Assembly: GCA_964500415.1 (NCBI GenBank)
Contig: CAZCOB010000021.1
Coordinates: 1 to 28,053 of the forward strand
DNA: 28,053 bases
Reading direction: 5' to 3'
DNA from: JAFGPF01 sp964500415
GTDB taxonomy: Bacteria; Chloroflexota; Dehalococcoidia; Dehalococcoidales; RBG-16-60-22
Shown: positions 7,405-15,463 of the stretch, in pieces
How the letters are laid out: every line of letters begins with the position of its first letter
How positions within the stretch are numbered: the stretch's first letter is position 1
Program-made: the position numbers and the translations under genes
The notes under the pieces: generated by a model
Told to the model about the DNA's origin: nothing
Seen by the model: only the letters and a program-made list of their open reading frames with translations
The model's database searches: none

Positions 7405-9924
7405 TCAAGACAGGGCTTTAGCGGTTTTTCGGTCTTTACTCTTTATTGACCTGGTTTTAGCCATCAGTTCTAAAAAGACCCGGACGATATCAGGGTCAAA
7501 CTGAGCGCCGCTGCAGCGCTGGATTTCTTCTAGAGCCTCCTCCTTTGTCTTTACCATTTGTCGGTACGGGCGTGACGAAGTCATAGCGTCAAAAGAATCT
7601 GCTACGGCGATGATTCTGGCGTCGAGCGGAATGTTAGAACCTTTCATACCGGCGGGGTAGCCACCACCATCAAAGCGCTCATGATGGTACTGCACCGCCG
7701 CCAGGCAGTCCTTGAGACTATCGACATGTTTGAGTATGGATACTCCCATAGTCGGATGGGCGTATATCGGCTGCCACTCCTCATCGTTCAGAGGCCCTGG
7801 CTTGCCGAGGATTCGGTCCGACACGCCAATTTTACCGATATCGTGCAACAGAGCGGCCGTACGAATTGAATCGACCCGCTCTGGCGGCAGGCCAAGTGCT
7901 TCCGCGATATCGGTAGCGTATTTACTTACCTTTTTAGAGTGACCGTAAGTATATTTGTCTTTGGCGTCTACAGTGGCTGCCAGGGCATAAATGGTGCTGA
8001 GGATGGCATCTTTGTTCTTGGTGACAGCGCTCTTATTCATCAACTCGGAAATCGGCAGTTCCGAGGCCACCGAGGTGCGATTACGACCTGTTTGCTTGGC
8101 ATAATACAGGGCCGTATCAGAGGCTTGAATCAGTTCCTCTCGCATTACGCCGTCCGTCGGCCAGGAGGCTATACCGATGCTGCAGGTCATAAGGCGTCCC
8201 TGGGTATCAACCGTGGATTCCAATGACTTTCGGATTCTCTCGGCTACCTTGAAAGCACCTTCGATAGTTGTTTGAGGCAGGATGATAGAGAACTCGTCAC
8301 CGCCGTAGCGGAAAGCCATGTCGATACTTCTAATTTTATCCCTGATGGTTTTGCCCGCCTTTTGTAATACCTCATCACCGTACAGATGACCGTAAACATC
8401 GTTATATGATTTGAAATAATCCAGGTCTACGTTCAACAGACAGAACACCTCGCCGAAACGAGAAGCCCTGGCAATCTCCTCAGTGATGCGCTGGTGGAAA
8501 AATCGGTGATTGTACAGCCCGGTCAGCTCATCGATATTAGCCCTCTGCCTGGCCTGGGCGTAAAGCTCGGCGTTTTCAATCACCACGGCGGCTTCGCTCG
8601 TTAGGGTAGTAATCAGGTCTATGTCATCGTTGTTATAGTAACTTCCTTTACGCCTTTTACCCAGCGCCAGAATACCGACGAGCCTGTTTTTTGATATTAA
8701 GGGGAACAGTATTTCTACCTCTTCAGTAGCTTTAATATCGGCTTCCCAGAGCGCCTTGAAATTCGGGTCGGTATCAATTAAATCCCGGCTGAGAGGCTTC
8801 TTCTCTCTCAAAAGCCAGTCCACTATGGGACTGTCATTTTGCAGCTTGATGGGGACGGCCGCTTCTTCTTCAAAAAATCGCACGGCGTGCCTTAAACTGA
8901 AATTTTCATTTTCGGGTAAAAGCAGGCTCACCTGGTCACTGTGTAAGGCTTTCGAAATCGGCGGCAGCATAGCCTCGGCAAGCTGCTTCAGCTCAAGGAC
9001 GTTGCTCATTCTCTGAGCGAAGTTCGAGACCATCTTGCGATAGTCGTAGCTCTTTCCGTAGAAAATGATATTTACCGTTTTTTCTATAATGACCTTCAGA
9101 CGGTTGAACGATAAGGAAAATAGAATAGCCAGGCAAATAATAGATACCATGGTCGCCATCGTTGACCAGCCCTGCATGAACTCCTGTAAAACGTACAGAA
9201 AACCCAGGAAAATTCCGGCAATAATAGCGGTTATCCCGGTATATACCAGCCCCTTCTTTATAACCAGCTTGATATTGAATAGCTGATACCTCATGATGGC
9301 ATAGGTGATGATGACGGCATTACAGAAATTGGCGACCTGACTCAGGGGGAATCTGGGTAGAGGGGGAATGCCTTCTCTAATACTTACCAGCGTGACGATG
9401 GCTAAACCTATATACAGATACATCACTCTTCTTCGTTCCAGGGGGTCGTTCAGGGCCCTGTACCTCTGTAAAAGGCGATATATTGACAGGGCAATGAAAG
9501 TAAAGGCCACCACAGCGAGCGGGTAAACAGACGCTCCATAATTAATGTCCAGCCCTTTGCCGGTCAGTTGAACGTCCTCAGGGATGTAGCCGGTCAAGGC
9601 CAGTGGCAGTAAGATGAAGGCTACAAATCCGTACCCCAGCCATACGGCCGTACGGCCTACTTTGTGGGTAAAACTACAGATGAAGTGATAATAGCTTACC
9701 GTTACCAGAATGCCGAATGTCGAGGGGAAGACACTCAGCAGACGCACGTGACCCGGGAAAAAATTGGCGAAGAGGAGATAGGTGCCAAAGGAAAACACTA
9801 TCGAAATAACCAGGTATGCAATAAATGTCTTACCTATCCTGGTACGCACCTTATTCAGAACGAGGGCAATCAGGGCAACATAGATTATGGTGCTGAATAG
9901 CGGCGGCAGTGCATAAATGCTCAT
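7405..9924 (-). CDS. Membrane-bound GAF-GGDEF-HD-GYP cyclic di-GMP protein
   Basis: An 839-residue membrane signalling protein predicted to both make and break cyclic di-GMP. Residues 1-280 contain about nine hydrophobic segments (a 7TM-like sensor region plus an extra pair near 228-272). Residues about 300-455 look like a GAF domain. The GGDEF domain (about 462-620) has an intact GGDEF (541-545) and an RxxD inhibitory site (RSID, 532-535) correctly spaced five residues before it. The HD-GYP phosphodiesterase domain (about 640-815) keeps HD (694-695), HHERFDGGGYP (747-757) and the downstream DSFDAMTS. Both catalytic halves look active, so the sensor and GAF parts may choose between them. The ATG has only a weak purine-rich Shine-Dalgarno. 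It is monocistronic, 235 bases from the GH3-type gene. The sensed signal is unknown. Confidence 0.9.
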   Translation of the reverse strand: MSIYALPPLFSTIIYVALIALVLNKVRTRIGKTFIAYLVISIVFSFGTYLLFANFFPGHVRLLSVFPSTFGILVTVSYYHFICSFTHKVGRTAVWLGYGFVAFILLPLALTGYIPEDVQLTGKGLDINYGASVYPLAVVAFTFIALSIYRLLQRYRALNDPLERRRVMYLYIGLAIVTLVSIREGIPPLPRFPLSQVANFCNAVIITYAIMRYQLFNIKLVIKKGLVYTGITAIIAGIFLGFLYVLQEFMQGWSTMATMVSIICLAILFSLSFNRLKVIIEKTVNIIFYGKSYDYRKMVSNFAQRMSNVLELKQLAEAMLPPISKALHSDQVSLLLPENENFSLRHAVRFFEEEAAVPIKLQNDSPIVDWLLREKKPLSRDLIDTDPNFKALWEADIKATEEVEILFPLISKNRLVGILALGKRRKGSYYNNDDIDLITTLTSEAAVVIENAELYAQARQRANIDELTGLYNHRFFHQRITEEIARASRFGEVFCLLNVDLDYFKSYNDVYGHLYGDEVLQKAGKTIRDKIRSIDMAFRYGGDEFSIILPQTTIEGAFKVAERIRKSLESTVDTQGRLMTCSIGIASWPTDGVMREELIQASDTALYYAKQTGRNRTSVASELPISELMNKSAVTKNKDAILSTIYALAATVDAKDKYTYGHSKKVSKYATDIAEALGLPPERVDSIRTAALLHDIGKIGVSDRILGKPGPLNDEEWQPIYAHPTMGVSILKHVDSLKDCLAAVQYHHERFDGGGYPAGMKGSNIPLDARIIAVADSFDAMTSSRPYRQMVKTKEEALEEIQRCSGAQFDPDIVRVFLELMAKTRSIKSKDRKTAKALS

Positions 9925-10111
9925 CTATATTACTTCTTTTCCGAACGGCAAATCAGTACGCATTGTTATTGGCTTATTTGCCATATGTAACACATCGGTA
10001 AATATCGTAATAAGCATAATAAACAAATAGTAAATAAGACATAAATGTAATGCAGGGAAGTGTAAAGGTTTCGTTAATGATTAGCCGGAGGGAGAATCCC
10101 CGGTTGCCGGT

Positions 10112-10127
10112 TCGCATCCAGATGCGA
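10112..10127. repeat. Small hairpin between the GH3-type and GGDEF genes
   Basis: TCGCAT (10112-10117) and ATGCGA (10122-10127) form a perfect 6-bp stem with a 4-base loop, just past the GH3-type stop codon. GATTAGCC flanks it as a direct repeat (10079-10086 and 10130-10137). No T-run follows on the minus strand, so a terminator role is doubtful. Confidence 0.4.
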
Positions 10128-10159
10128 TGGATTAGCCTTTTAAGAGTGATGACCGATAT

Positions 10160-11761
10160 CTACGTTTGCGGGGTCAATAACTTGCCGATTTGCTCTTCCG
10201 TGGGATTGACATGAGGCGGCTTTAAGTGAGCCAGATCAGCCCCCGCCGCCTGTTGCCTGGCTATATAGGTCTGGAATGTGCCGTGGGGCAGCACGGTAAC
10301 CTTGAGAGGCTTGAGAGAAAGCATTGGCTCCAGTGAAGCGTAATCTTTATCCAGGCTCTTTAGCTGCTCATGTATGATGTCCGCAACCTGGTTTTCATTG
10401 AACTCGATATCCTGTTTGGGCTCGATGTACAGGCGCAAGACAGTCTTCTCTCCCGATGATTCCTTACGTATCGCCCAATCCTGGTAGGCCAGCCTGGAGT
10501 TCTCTATCGCCTGCCAGACTACCTTCTCCGTCAGGCGGGTAAAACCGGCTACATCAATGATGCCGTCTATCCTTGAGTCGAAGAGCATCTGGGGAATATT
10601 AATGTTGCACCTTTCATTTCGGAGCGACATTATCCTGATAGCATCACCGGGGAAGTATCTCACGAATGCGCCCCCGAAGAAATTCGTGATTACCACCGCG
10701 TAGTTCTCTCCGGCCTGCACCTCGTCAAGCAGGAGGAGTTCGGGTCGATATGTTTTGTCCATCAGCCAGCTGTTCCATTCGCTTTCCGGCATAAATTCTA
10801 AAAAGTTAAGGTGCGGGATAAAGGTCATCGTATCGTAGTCCCACGTCTGTGTCGCCGTCAAGAGGCACTCAGTACCGCCGTACGTGTCCAGGGGATACCT
10901 TCCCCATAGATATTTGATTTTCTCCCGGTAAATTATATTATCCGTTCCACCTGCAATTATTCCCTTAAGAGACCATATATCCCTGGGCAACAGGGGGCGG
11001 CCGGCCAGTTTGCTTTTCGCGACTGCCCTTAACAGGCGGAGGAGTATTTTGGGCTGTTTCAGTAAGGCTGCGGCTCTCTTAATCCCGGAACCTTGACCGA
11101 AACGTTCGCCTATTGCTACCAGTACGCTGTTGATGGCAGACACCACATCTATCCCTTCGGATAATCCAAGTTTGAAGCCCTGCTCTATTCTCTCCTCGAA
11201 GCCCATTTTTTCGGCTTCCTCTATCGGGGGTAATATGTCGTTGATACCTATCTCCGCTATTTTACGAAAGTACGACCCGCTGACATAGGGCGGGGGAGCC
11301 ACACCGTAAATAACCTTATCATGTTCTTCAATAACAACATCGCCTCTATCTTCGCACGAGGCGAAGAGGGATAGCGCTATCATCAAATCTCCCATTTCAT
11401 CATACATCCGCCGGGTAATCGGCACCCATTTATGGGGATACTCCCCCGACCTGCCCGAGGTACACTGCCAGAGTATGGGCTTCACAGGCAGCACATCCTC
11501 CCTTTTATCCAGAAGATAGGGAGCGTAGTCGGAGTAGGCAGTGACCGGCACCTGCTGGCGAAATTCTTCTACGCTGCGAGGTTCCGCCCCGCGCATCAAC
11601 CTTTTACCCAGCTCGCAATTTTTCAAAAACTCTATCTGCTCGAGCAGTAACCGACGCTGGATGGTCATAAACTGTTCCATGTTTAAGTCAATAAACCCGC
11701 AACACCTATCCCACAGTTCCCTGGTTTTTCCCTGCTTTAAGAGTTCCGCGGCGACATCCAT
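10160..11761 (-). CDS. GH3 auxin-responsive promoter family protein (adenylating-enzyme fold)
   Basis: A 533-residue protein of the GH3 family, which belongs with ANL-type acyl-adenylating enzymes. In plants GH3 enzymes join amino acids to jasmonate or auxin; the bacterial homologues are mostly uncharacterised. Visible motifs are the nucleotide-binding loop TSGRSGEYPHKWVPIT (101-116), the A5-like YGGTEC (294-299) and GDAIRI (about 375). Length fits the family. There are no signal peptide or membrane segments, so it is probably cytoplasmic. The ATG follows GGGAG with normal spacing. No carrier protein, ligase partner or biosynthetic gene lies next to it: it is between the cyclic di-GMP protein and a divergent molybdoenzyme gene. 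The carboxylate substrate and acceptor are unknown. Family call good; reaction inferred. Confidence 0.8.
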   Translation of the reverse strand: MDVAAELLKQGKTRELWDRCCGFIDLNMEQFMTIQRRLLLEQIEFLKNCELGKRLMRGAEPRSVEEFRQQVPVTAYSDYAPYLLDKREDVLPVKPILWQCTSGRSGEYPHKWVPITRRMYDEMGDLMIALSLFASCEDRGDVVIEEHDKVIYGVAPPPYVSGSYFRKIAEIGINDILPPIEEAEKMGFEERIEQGFKLGLSEGIDVVSAINSVLVAIGERFGQGSGIKRAAALLKQPKILLRLLRAVAKSKLAGRPLLPRDIWSLKGIIAGGTDNIIYREKIKYLWGRYPLDTYGGTECLLTATQTWDYDTMTFIPHLNFLEFMPESEWNSWLMDKTYRPELLLLDEVQAGENYAVVITNFFGGAFVRYFPGDAIRIMSLRNERCNINIPQMLFDSRIDGIIDVAGFTRLTEKVVWQAIENSRLAYQDWAIRKESSGEKTVLRLYIEPKQDIEFNENQVADIIHEQLKSLDKDYASLEPMLSLKPLKVTVLPHGTFQTYIARQQAAGADLAHLKPPHVNPTEEQIGKLLTPQT

Positions 11762-11852
11762 TTTTAACTCCCGAACTGAAAATTACTTCTAATTCACCGT
11801 TAGAACTTACTGTTCCAGAAACCTCCTGGCTCCACCGGCATAATTTAGTAGC

Positions 11853-11858
11853 ATTATA
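11853..11858 (-). promoter_or_regulatory. Possible -10 box for the GH3-type gene
   Basis: A perfect TATAAT on the minus strand lies about 90 bases upstream of the GH3-type start. No convincing -35 box is found 16-19 bases upstream, so this is a weak candidate in an AT-rich stretch. Confidence 0.3.
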
Positions 11859-11980
11859 CTACATAATACAGCGGTATACATAAAAATTTTTTCCCGTGTT
11901 TGGACAACAGGTGGTTCATCGATAAGTGAGACCTATACATGACACTGCGGGCCATCGTACCAGTACCAATAATATTGATT

Positions 11981-12115
11981 AAGCAGCGAAGGATAGAGTA
12001 CAATGAAGTATATCCTCATAGCTCGTTGGTTTACCGGCCAACGACTTCTGAAGCCAGTATATCGGTAACTCTAACTTATAAGGTGGTGCCCCTTTCCAGG
12101 GCAGGTCAGCCGTAA
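11981..12115 (+). pseudogene. C-terminal remnant of an IS3-family transposase (OrfB)
   Basis: Reading from 11981 the plus strand gives KQRRIEYNEVYPHSSLVYRP, then TTSEASISVTLTYKVVPLSRAGQP and a stop at 12113-12115. The middle matches the IS3-type OrfB C-terminus 'DYNEVRPHSSLGYRPP' closely, and a tail with 'LTLT' fits the family. Only the last 45 or so codons remain; the rve catalytic region is absent. CATAGCTCGTTGG is shared with the other remnant near 7290. The rest of the 11762-12188 gap holds only the possible -10 box of the GH3-type gene. Confidence 0.7.
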
Positions 12116-12188
12116 TAAAAATTTCTACCTGAAGCTAAATAAGCTATATAAGGGCCTGCCCCATAGCCCAAAAGAAATTTTATTAACT

Positions 12189-14303
12189 ATGTCATATCGC
12201 GTCGTCAAATCTACCTGCCGGGGATGCCATGGTGTATGTGGCGTATTACTCCATATTAAAGACGGGAAGCTTGTCAAAGTGACCGGAGACCCCGATAGCC
12301 CTACCTCAAAAGGATATCTTTGTGTCAAAGGAAAAGCGACTCCGGAGCTATTATATCACCCGGACAGATTGAAATATCCCATGAAGAGGGCAGGTGACCG
12401 TGGGGAGAATAAATGGCAACGGATTACGTGGGATGAAGCACTGGACACGGTCAGTGAGGAATTACTCAAAGTCAAGCAAAAATATGGGGCGGAATCAATC
12501 GTAGGGGCGAGGGGGACAGGCAGGCCTTATTACGTACTGTTTCACCGGTTTCTCAATTGTCTGGGCACCCCTAATCGCCTCGGTTTTGCTCACCTCTGTT
12601 ACGGTCCCAGGTTGATAGCTTCAGCGATGACGTGCGGCGAACTTCATATATGTGATTATTACGGTTTTGGCGGAATCAAACCGAAATGCGTGCTTGTCTG
12701 GGGATGTAACCTGACCGAGGTGGGCGCCGCCGACGGCATGTGCAGCCATCAGCTTACGCTGGCATTGAATAGCGGCGCTAAATTGATAGTAGTTGACCCC
12801 AGGAGAACCAGACTGGCTATGAAAGCCGACCACTGGCTGCAGATCCGTCCGGGGACGGATGCTGCCCTGGCTCTGGGCATGCTCCATACCATTATCAAAG
12901 AAGGGCTGTATGATAAGCGATTCGTCGATACATGGACCACCGGTTTTGACGAGTTAAAGGAAAGGGTGAAAGAATACCCGCCGGAAAAAGCAGCCCGGAT
13001 TACCTGGGTTCCCGCGGAGACAATTCAGGCAGCGGCGCGATTGTACGCAACTACCAGGCCTGCCTGCCTGCAATGGGGCGTCGGTATAGACCAGGGAGCA
13101 AACAATTTTCAGACTATCCGGGCCTTACTCCTGATTTCCGGTATTACGGGCAATATAGATGTACCGGGCGGTGATGTTTTCTGGGTACCTCCGTCGAACG
13201 TGGTGGTGCAGGCGCCGCGTCTCAATCCTGACATTGAATTACCGGAGGAATTACCGGCTGAATCTAAAAAGAAGATGCTCGGGGCCAGCAAGTACAAATT
13301 GAGCACGACAATACAACCCAGGGAGTTTATCAATACGGTAATGACTGAAAAGCCATATCCAATCAAAGCTCTGTTTATTATGGGCAGTAATCTACTGGTC
13401 GGTCACAGCGATTGTTTAGAGATGCTCGAGGCGTTGCGAAAAATCGATTTCATAGTTGCTGCGGATTTATTCATGACACCGACCACTCAATTTGCCGATA
13501 TTGTGCTACCCGCCGCCAGCTGGCCGGAAACCGATGATGTCTGTGATATGCACATGGTCTGGTGTGTAACTGCGAGGTCAAAGGTGGCGACCGTGGGCGA
13601 GTGCAGGGACGACAAGGAGATTCTCTTCGACCTGGCTCATCGCATGGGAATGGAAGAGGGGTTTCCGTGGCGCAGCACGACAGAATACTGCGATTGGTTA
13701 TTGAAAGATACCGGTATGACATTTGAGGAATTCAAAAAAATCGGTATACTTAAGGGTAATATGCGATATAGAAAATATGAGCAGGATGGATTTAAAACAC
13801 CTTCCGGTAAATTTGAAATTTACTGTTCGGCTTTGAAAGACATGGGCTATGACCCTCTGCCTTATTACGTTGAACCTCCTGAAAGCCCGTATTCGACACC
13901 GGACATTTTTAATGAATATCCGCTGATAGTCACGACGGGAGCCAGGATTCAGGCCTTTTTCCATACCGAGGGAAGGCAGATAGAATCGTTGCGCCGCCGG
14001 AACCCGGAACCGGAGGTTGATATTCACGCCGTTACCGCCGCCGAGCTGGGTATAAAAAATGGTGACTGGGTATGGATTGAAAGTCCGAGGGGCGGAAAAA
14101 TCAAACAGAGAGCCCACCTGACAGAAGATGTTAGTCCCGGTGTTGTCAGCGCTCAGCACGGATGGTGGTTTCCGGAAAAAGAACCGTGGGAGTATGGCTT
14201 TAAGGAATCAAATGTGAACATGCTAACGAGTGGTATGCCCTGTGACCCTCAAACAGGCTCAGAACCATGGCGTTCCTTTCTCTGCAGGATATACAAGGCG
14301 TAG
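12189..14303 (+). CDS. Molybdopterin-dependent oxidoreductase, DMSO reductase superfamily
   Basis: A 704-residue bis-pterin Mo/W enzyme. The N-terminal [4Fe-4S] site is C10, C13, C17 and C45 (CRGCHGVC...C), followed by WDEALDTVSEEL (81-92). C137 in AHLCYGP is the likely metal ligand. GCNLTEVGAADG and VVDPRRTRLAMKADHWLQIRPGTDAAL are classic pterin-binding motifs, and a C-terminal molydop-binding domain begins near YPLIVTTGAR (about 577). No twin-arginine signal is present, so it is probably cytoplasmic. Cysteine spacing resembles several Cys-ligated members, including polysulfide/thiosulfate reductase-like enzymes and acetylene hydratase, so the substrate cannot be assigned. No Shine-Dalgarno is obvious before the ATG, yet the start is fixed by the cluster motif at residue 10. 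A hydrolase gene follows at 49 bases, probably in the same operon. Confidence 0.9.
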   Translation: MSYRVVKSTCRGCHGVCGVLLHIKDGKLVKVTGDPDSPTSKGYLCVKGKATPELLYHPDRLKYPMKRAGDRGENKWQRITWDEALDTVSEELLKVKQKYGAESIVGARGTGRPYYVLFHRFLNCLGTPNRLGFAHLCYGPRLIASAMTCGELHICDYYGFGGIKPKCVLVWGCNLTEVGAADGMCSHQLTLALNSGAKLIVVDPRRTRLAMKADHWLQIRPGTDAALALGMLHTIIKEGLYDKRFVDTWTTGFDELKERVKEYPPEKAARITWVPAETIQAAARLYATTRPACLQWGVGIDQGANNFQTIRALLLISGITGNIDVPGGDVFWVPPSNVVVQAPRLNPDIELPEELPAESKKKMLGASKYKLSTTIQPREFINTVMTEKPYPIKALFIMGSNLLVGHSDCLEMLEALRKIDFIVAADLFMTPTTQFADIVLPAASWPETDDVCDMHMVWCVTARSKVATVGECRDDKEILFDLAHRMGMEEGFPWRSTTEYCDWLLKDTGMTFEEFKKIGILKGNMRYRKYEQDGFKTPSGKFEIYCSALKDMGYDPLPYYVEPPESPYSTPDIFNEYPLIVTTGARIQAFFHTEGRQIESLRRRNPEPEVDIHAVTAAELGIKNGDWVWIESPRGGKIKQRAHLTEDVSPGVVSAQHGWWFPEKEPWEYGFKESNVNMLTSGMPCDPQTGSEPWRSFLCRIYKA

Positions 14304-14351
14304 ATATATACCCAGGCCATAAAATATAATAGCGGAAGAAGGATAGTGCCA

Positions 14352-15122
14352 ATGCTCGAAACAGGATTTAGCATCGATATGGGGGATTACAAATGCATGA
14401 TTTTCAGCGATGGTACGCTGGTGAACCAGGACGCGGGGAACGAGGAGGTCTTCGACCTGAACTGTTTATTTATTGATACAGGCGAGCATAAAATGCTCAT
14501 CGATACGGGGTGCGGAGACGGATTTCAAGCTACCGCCGGACAGTTGGCTAAAAACCTGGAGGCGGCAGGAATAAAGTGTTCGGATATTGATAGAATCATT
14601 GTCACCCACGGTCATATAGACCATGTCGGCGGCAGCTTCGATTTGCAGGGAAGGCCCGTTTTCCCCAACGCTCGTTTTTTAGCGTCCGAAAGGGAATGGG
14701 AATACTGGCTAACCAAGCCGGGGAGCAACGAGCTCCAGAACATGTTTTTTAGTCCTGCCAGGAAGAACTTTTTACCCATCCGCGACCAATTTGACCTGGT
14801 AAAGGATAATGCTGAAGCGCTACCCGGAATTAAATTCATAGCAGCCTACGGACATACGCCGGGCAACGTCATGGTGGAAATAGGCTCTGGCAGGGAAAGT
14901 CTTCTCTGTATCGGAGATATTATGCATTCACAACTCGAGTTCATTCATCCCGAACACTTAATATTGTTCGATGTCGAGCCCGAACAGGCGTTAAAAACAA
15001 GGGCTCAAAAACTGTCTGATATCGCGAAATCCGGGGTTCTTATTTTTGCCTGTCATTTTCCGTTCCCCGGTCTTGGCCATATAACTCACGATGAAGGTAT
15101 ATTTGCCTGGCAGCCTATTTAG
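14352..15122 (+). CDS. Metallo-beta-lactamase-fold hydrolase
   Basis: A 256-residue soluble binuclear metal hydrolase. The metal-binding HGHIDH is at 86-91, with later ligands likely in GHTPGN, GDIMHS and the terminal CHFPFPGLGHI. The layout resembles the quorum-lactonase/AttM-like and glyoxalase II-like branches, but substrate cannot be read from sequence. I chose ATG at 14352 over the in-frame GTG at 14346 because AAGGA (14339-14343) is 8 bases from the ATG but only 2 from the GTG. It follows the molybdopterin oxidoreductase by 49 bases without a visible promoter or terminator, so co-transcription is likely. It might act on a product or precursor of that enzyme; this link is inference only. 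Confidence 0.85.
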   Translation: MLETGFSIDMGDYKCMIFSDGTLVNQDAGNEEVFDLNCLFIDTGEHKMLIDTGCGDGFQATAGQLAKNLEAAGIKCSDIDRIIVTHGHIDHVGGSFDLQGRPVFPNARFLASEREWEYWLTKPGSNELQNMFFSPARKNFLPIRDQFDLVKDNAEALPGIKFIAAYGHTPGNVMVEIGSGRESLLCIGDIMHSQLEFIHPEHLILFDVEPEQALKTRAQKLSDIAKSGVLIFACHFPFPGLGHITHDEGIFAWQPI

Positions 15123-15355
15123 GCAGGTATTCAGGCAGAGTCTAATTCTCCTCTCTCTGTCCGGCGTTTCCGTTCGACTGTGATTAATAACTATGGCATG
15201 CACATTTACCTTCACATTGATTTTAACTATCTTTAGTATCACAAACCCTTTAAAACGTCCATTTTCAGAGCTTAATCTCGACTAAGCCGCTCAATAACCC
15301 ACCCGGTATATTCCAATTCATAAAACGATAGTGAAAGGACATTATGTTTAATATA

Positions 15356-15376
15356 AATAAACTATAATTGTTTATT
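15356..15376. promoter_or_regulatory. Inverted repeat, candidate operator of the transporter-chelatase operon
   Basis: AATAAAC (15356-15362) and GTTTATT (15370-15376) form a perfect 7-bp inverted repeat around a 7-base spacer, ending 11 bases before the -35 box. The position suits an activator site or an upstream repressor site. The 21-bp length is near that of Fur/DtxR-type metalloregulator boxes, but the sequence does not match a consensus I know. Confidence 0.4.
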
Positions 15377-15387
15377 ATAAAATACAC

Positions 15388-15417
15388 TTGATTATCTAAC
15401 GGAACCTGTTATATAAT
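15388..15417 (+). promoter_or_regulatory. Promoter of the transporter-chelatase operon
   Basis: TTGATT (15388-15393) and a perfect TATAAT (15412-15417) are separated by 18 bases. The predicted start of transcription, near 15424, lies about 40 bases before the likely ATG of the binding protein. No other strong promoter is seen until the winged-helix gene, consistent with one long operon to 25556. Confidence 0.6.
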
Positions 15418-15463
15418 ATCTCATTAAAATATATACCGTTAAACTCTAACCGTATTGGATAAA

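Larger units (their letters stand above)
15123..15463. other. AT-rich regulatory gap before the transporter-chelatase operon
   Basis: This gap holds no supported gene. Its distal third is strongly AT-rich and contains an inverted repeat (15356-15376) and a promoter (15388-15417). I looked for the conserved cobalamin riboswitch box (GCCACTG-type core) expected for many corrinoid uptake operons and did not find it. No intrinsic terminator with a T-run is evident after the hydrolase gene. Confidence 0.5.

Noticed and set aside
10105..10130. GGTTCGCATCC, like a tRNA T-loop
   Set aside because: No acceptor, D-arm or anticodon arm can be folded around it; the bases are better explained by the 6-bp hairpin.
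12077..12110. AAGGTGGTGCCCC, resembling the T-box antiterminator core
   Set aside because: It falls inside the reading frame of the IS3-type remnant, and no terminator alternative or specifier stem is visible.
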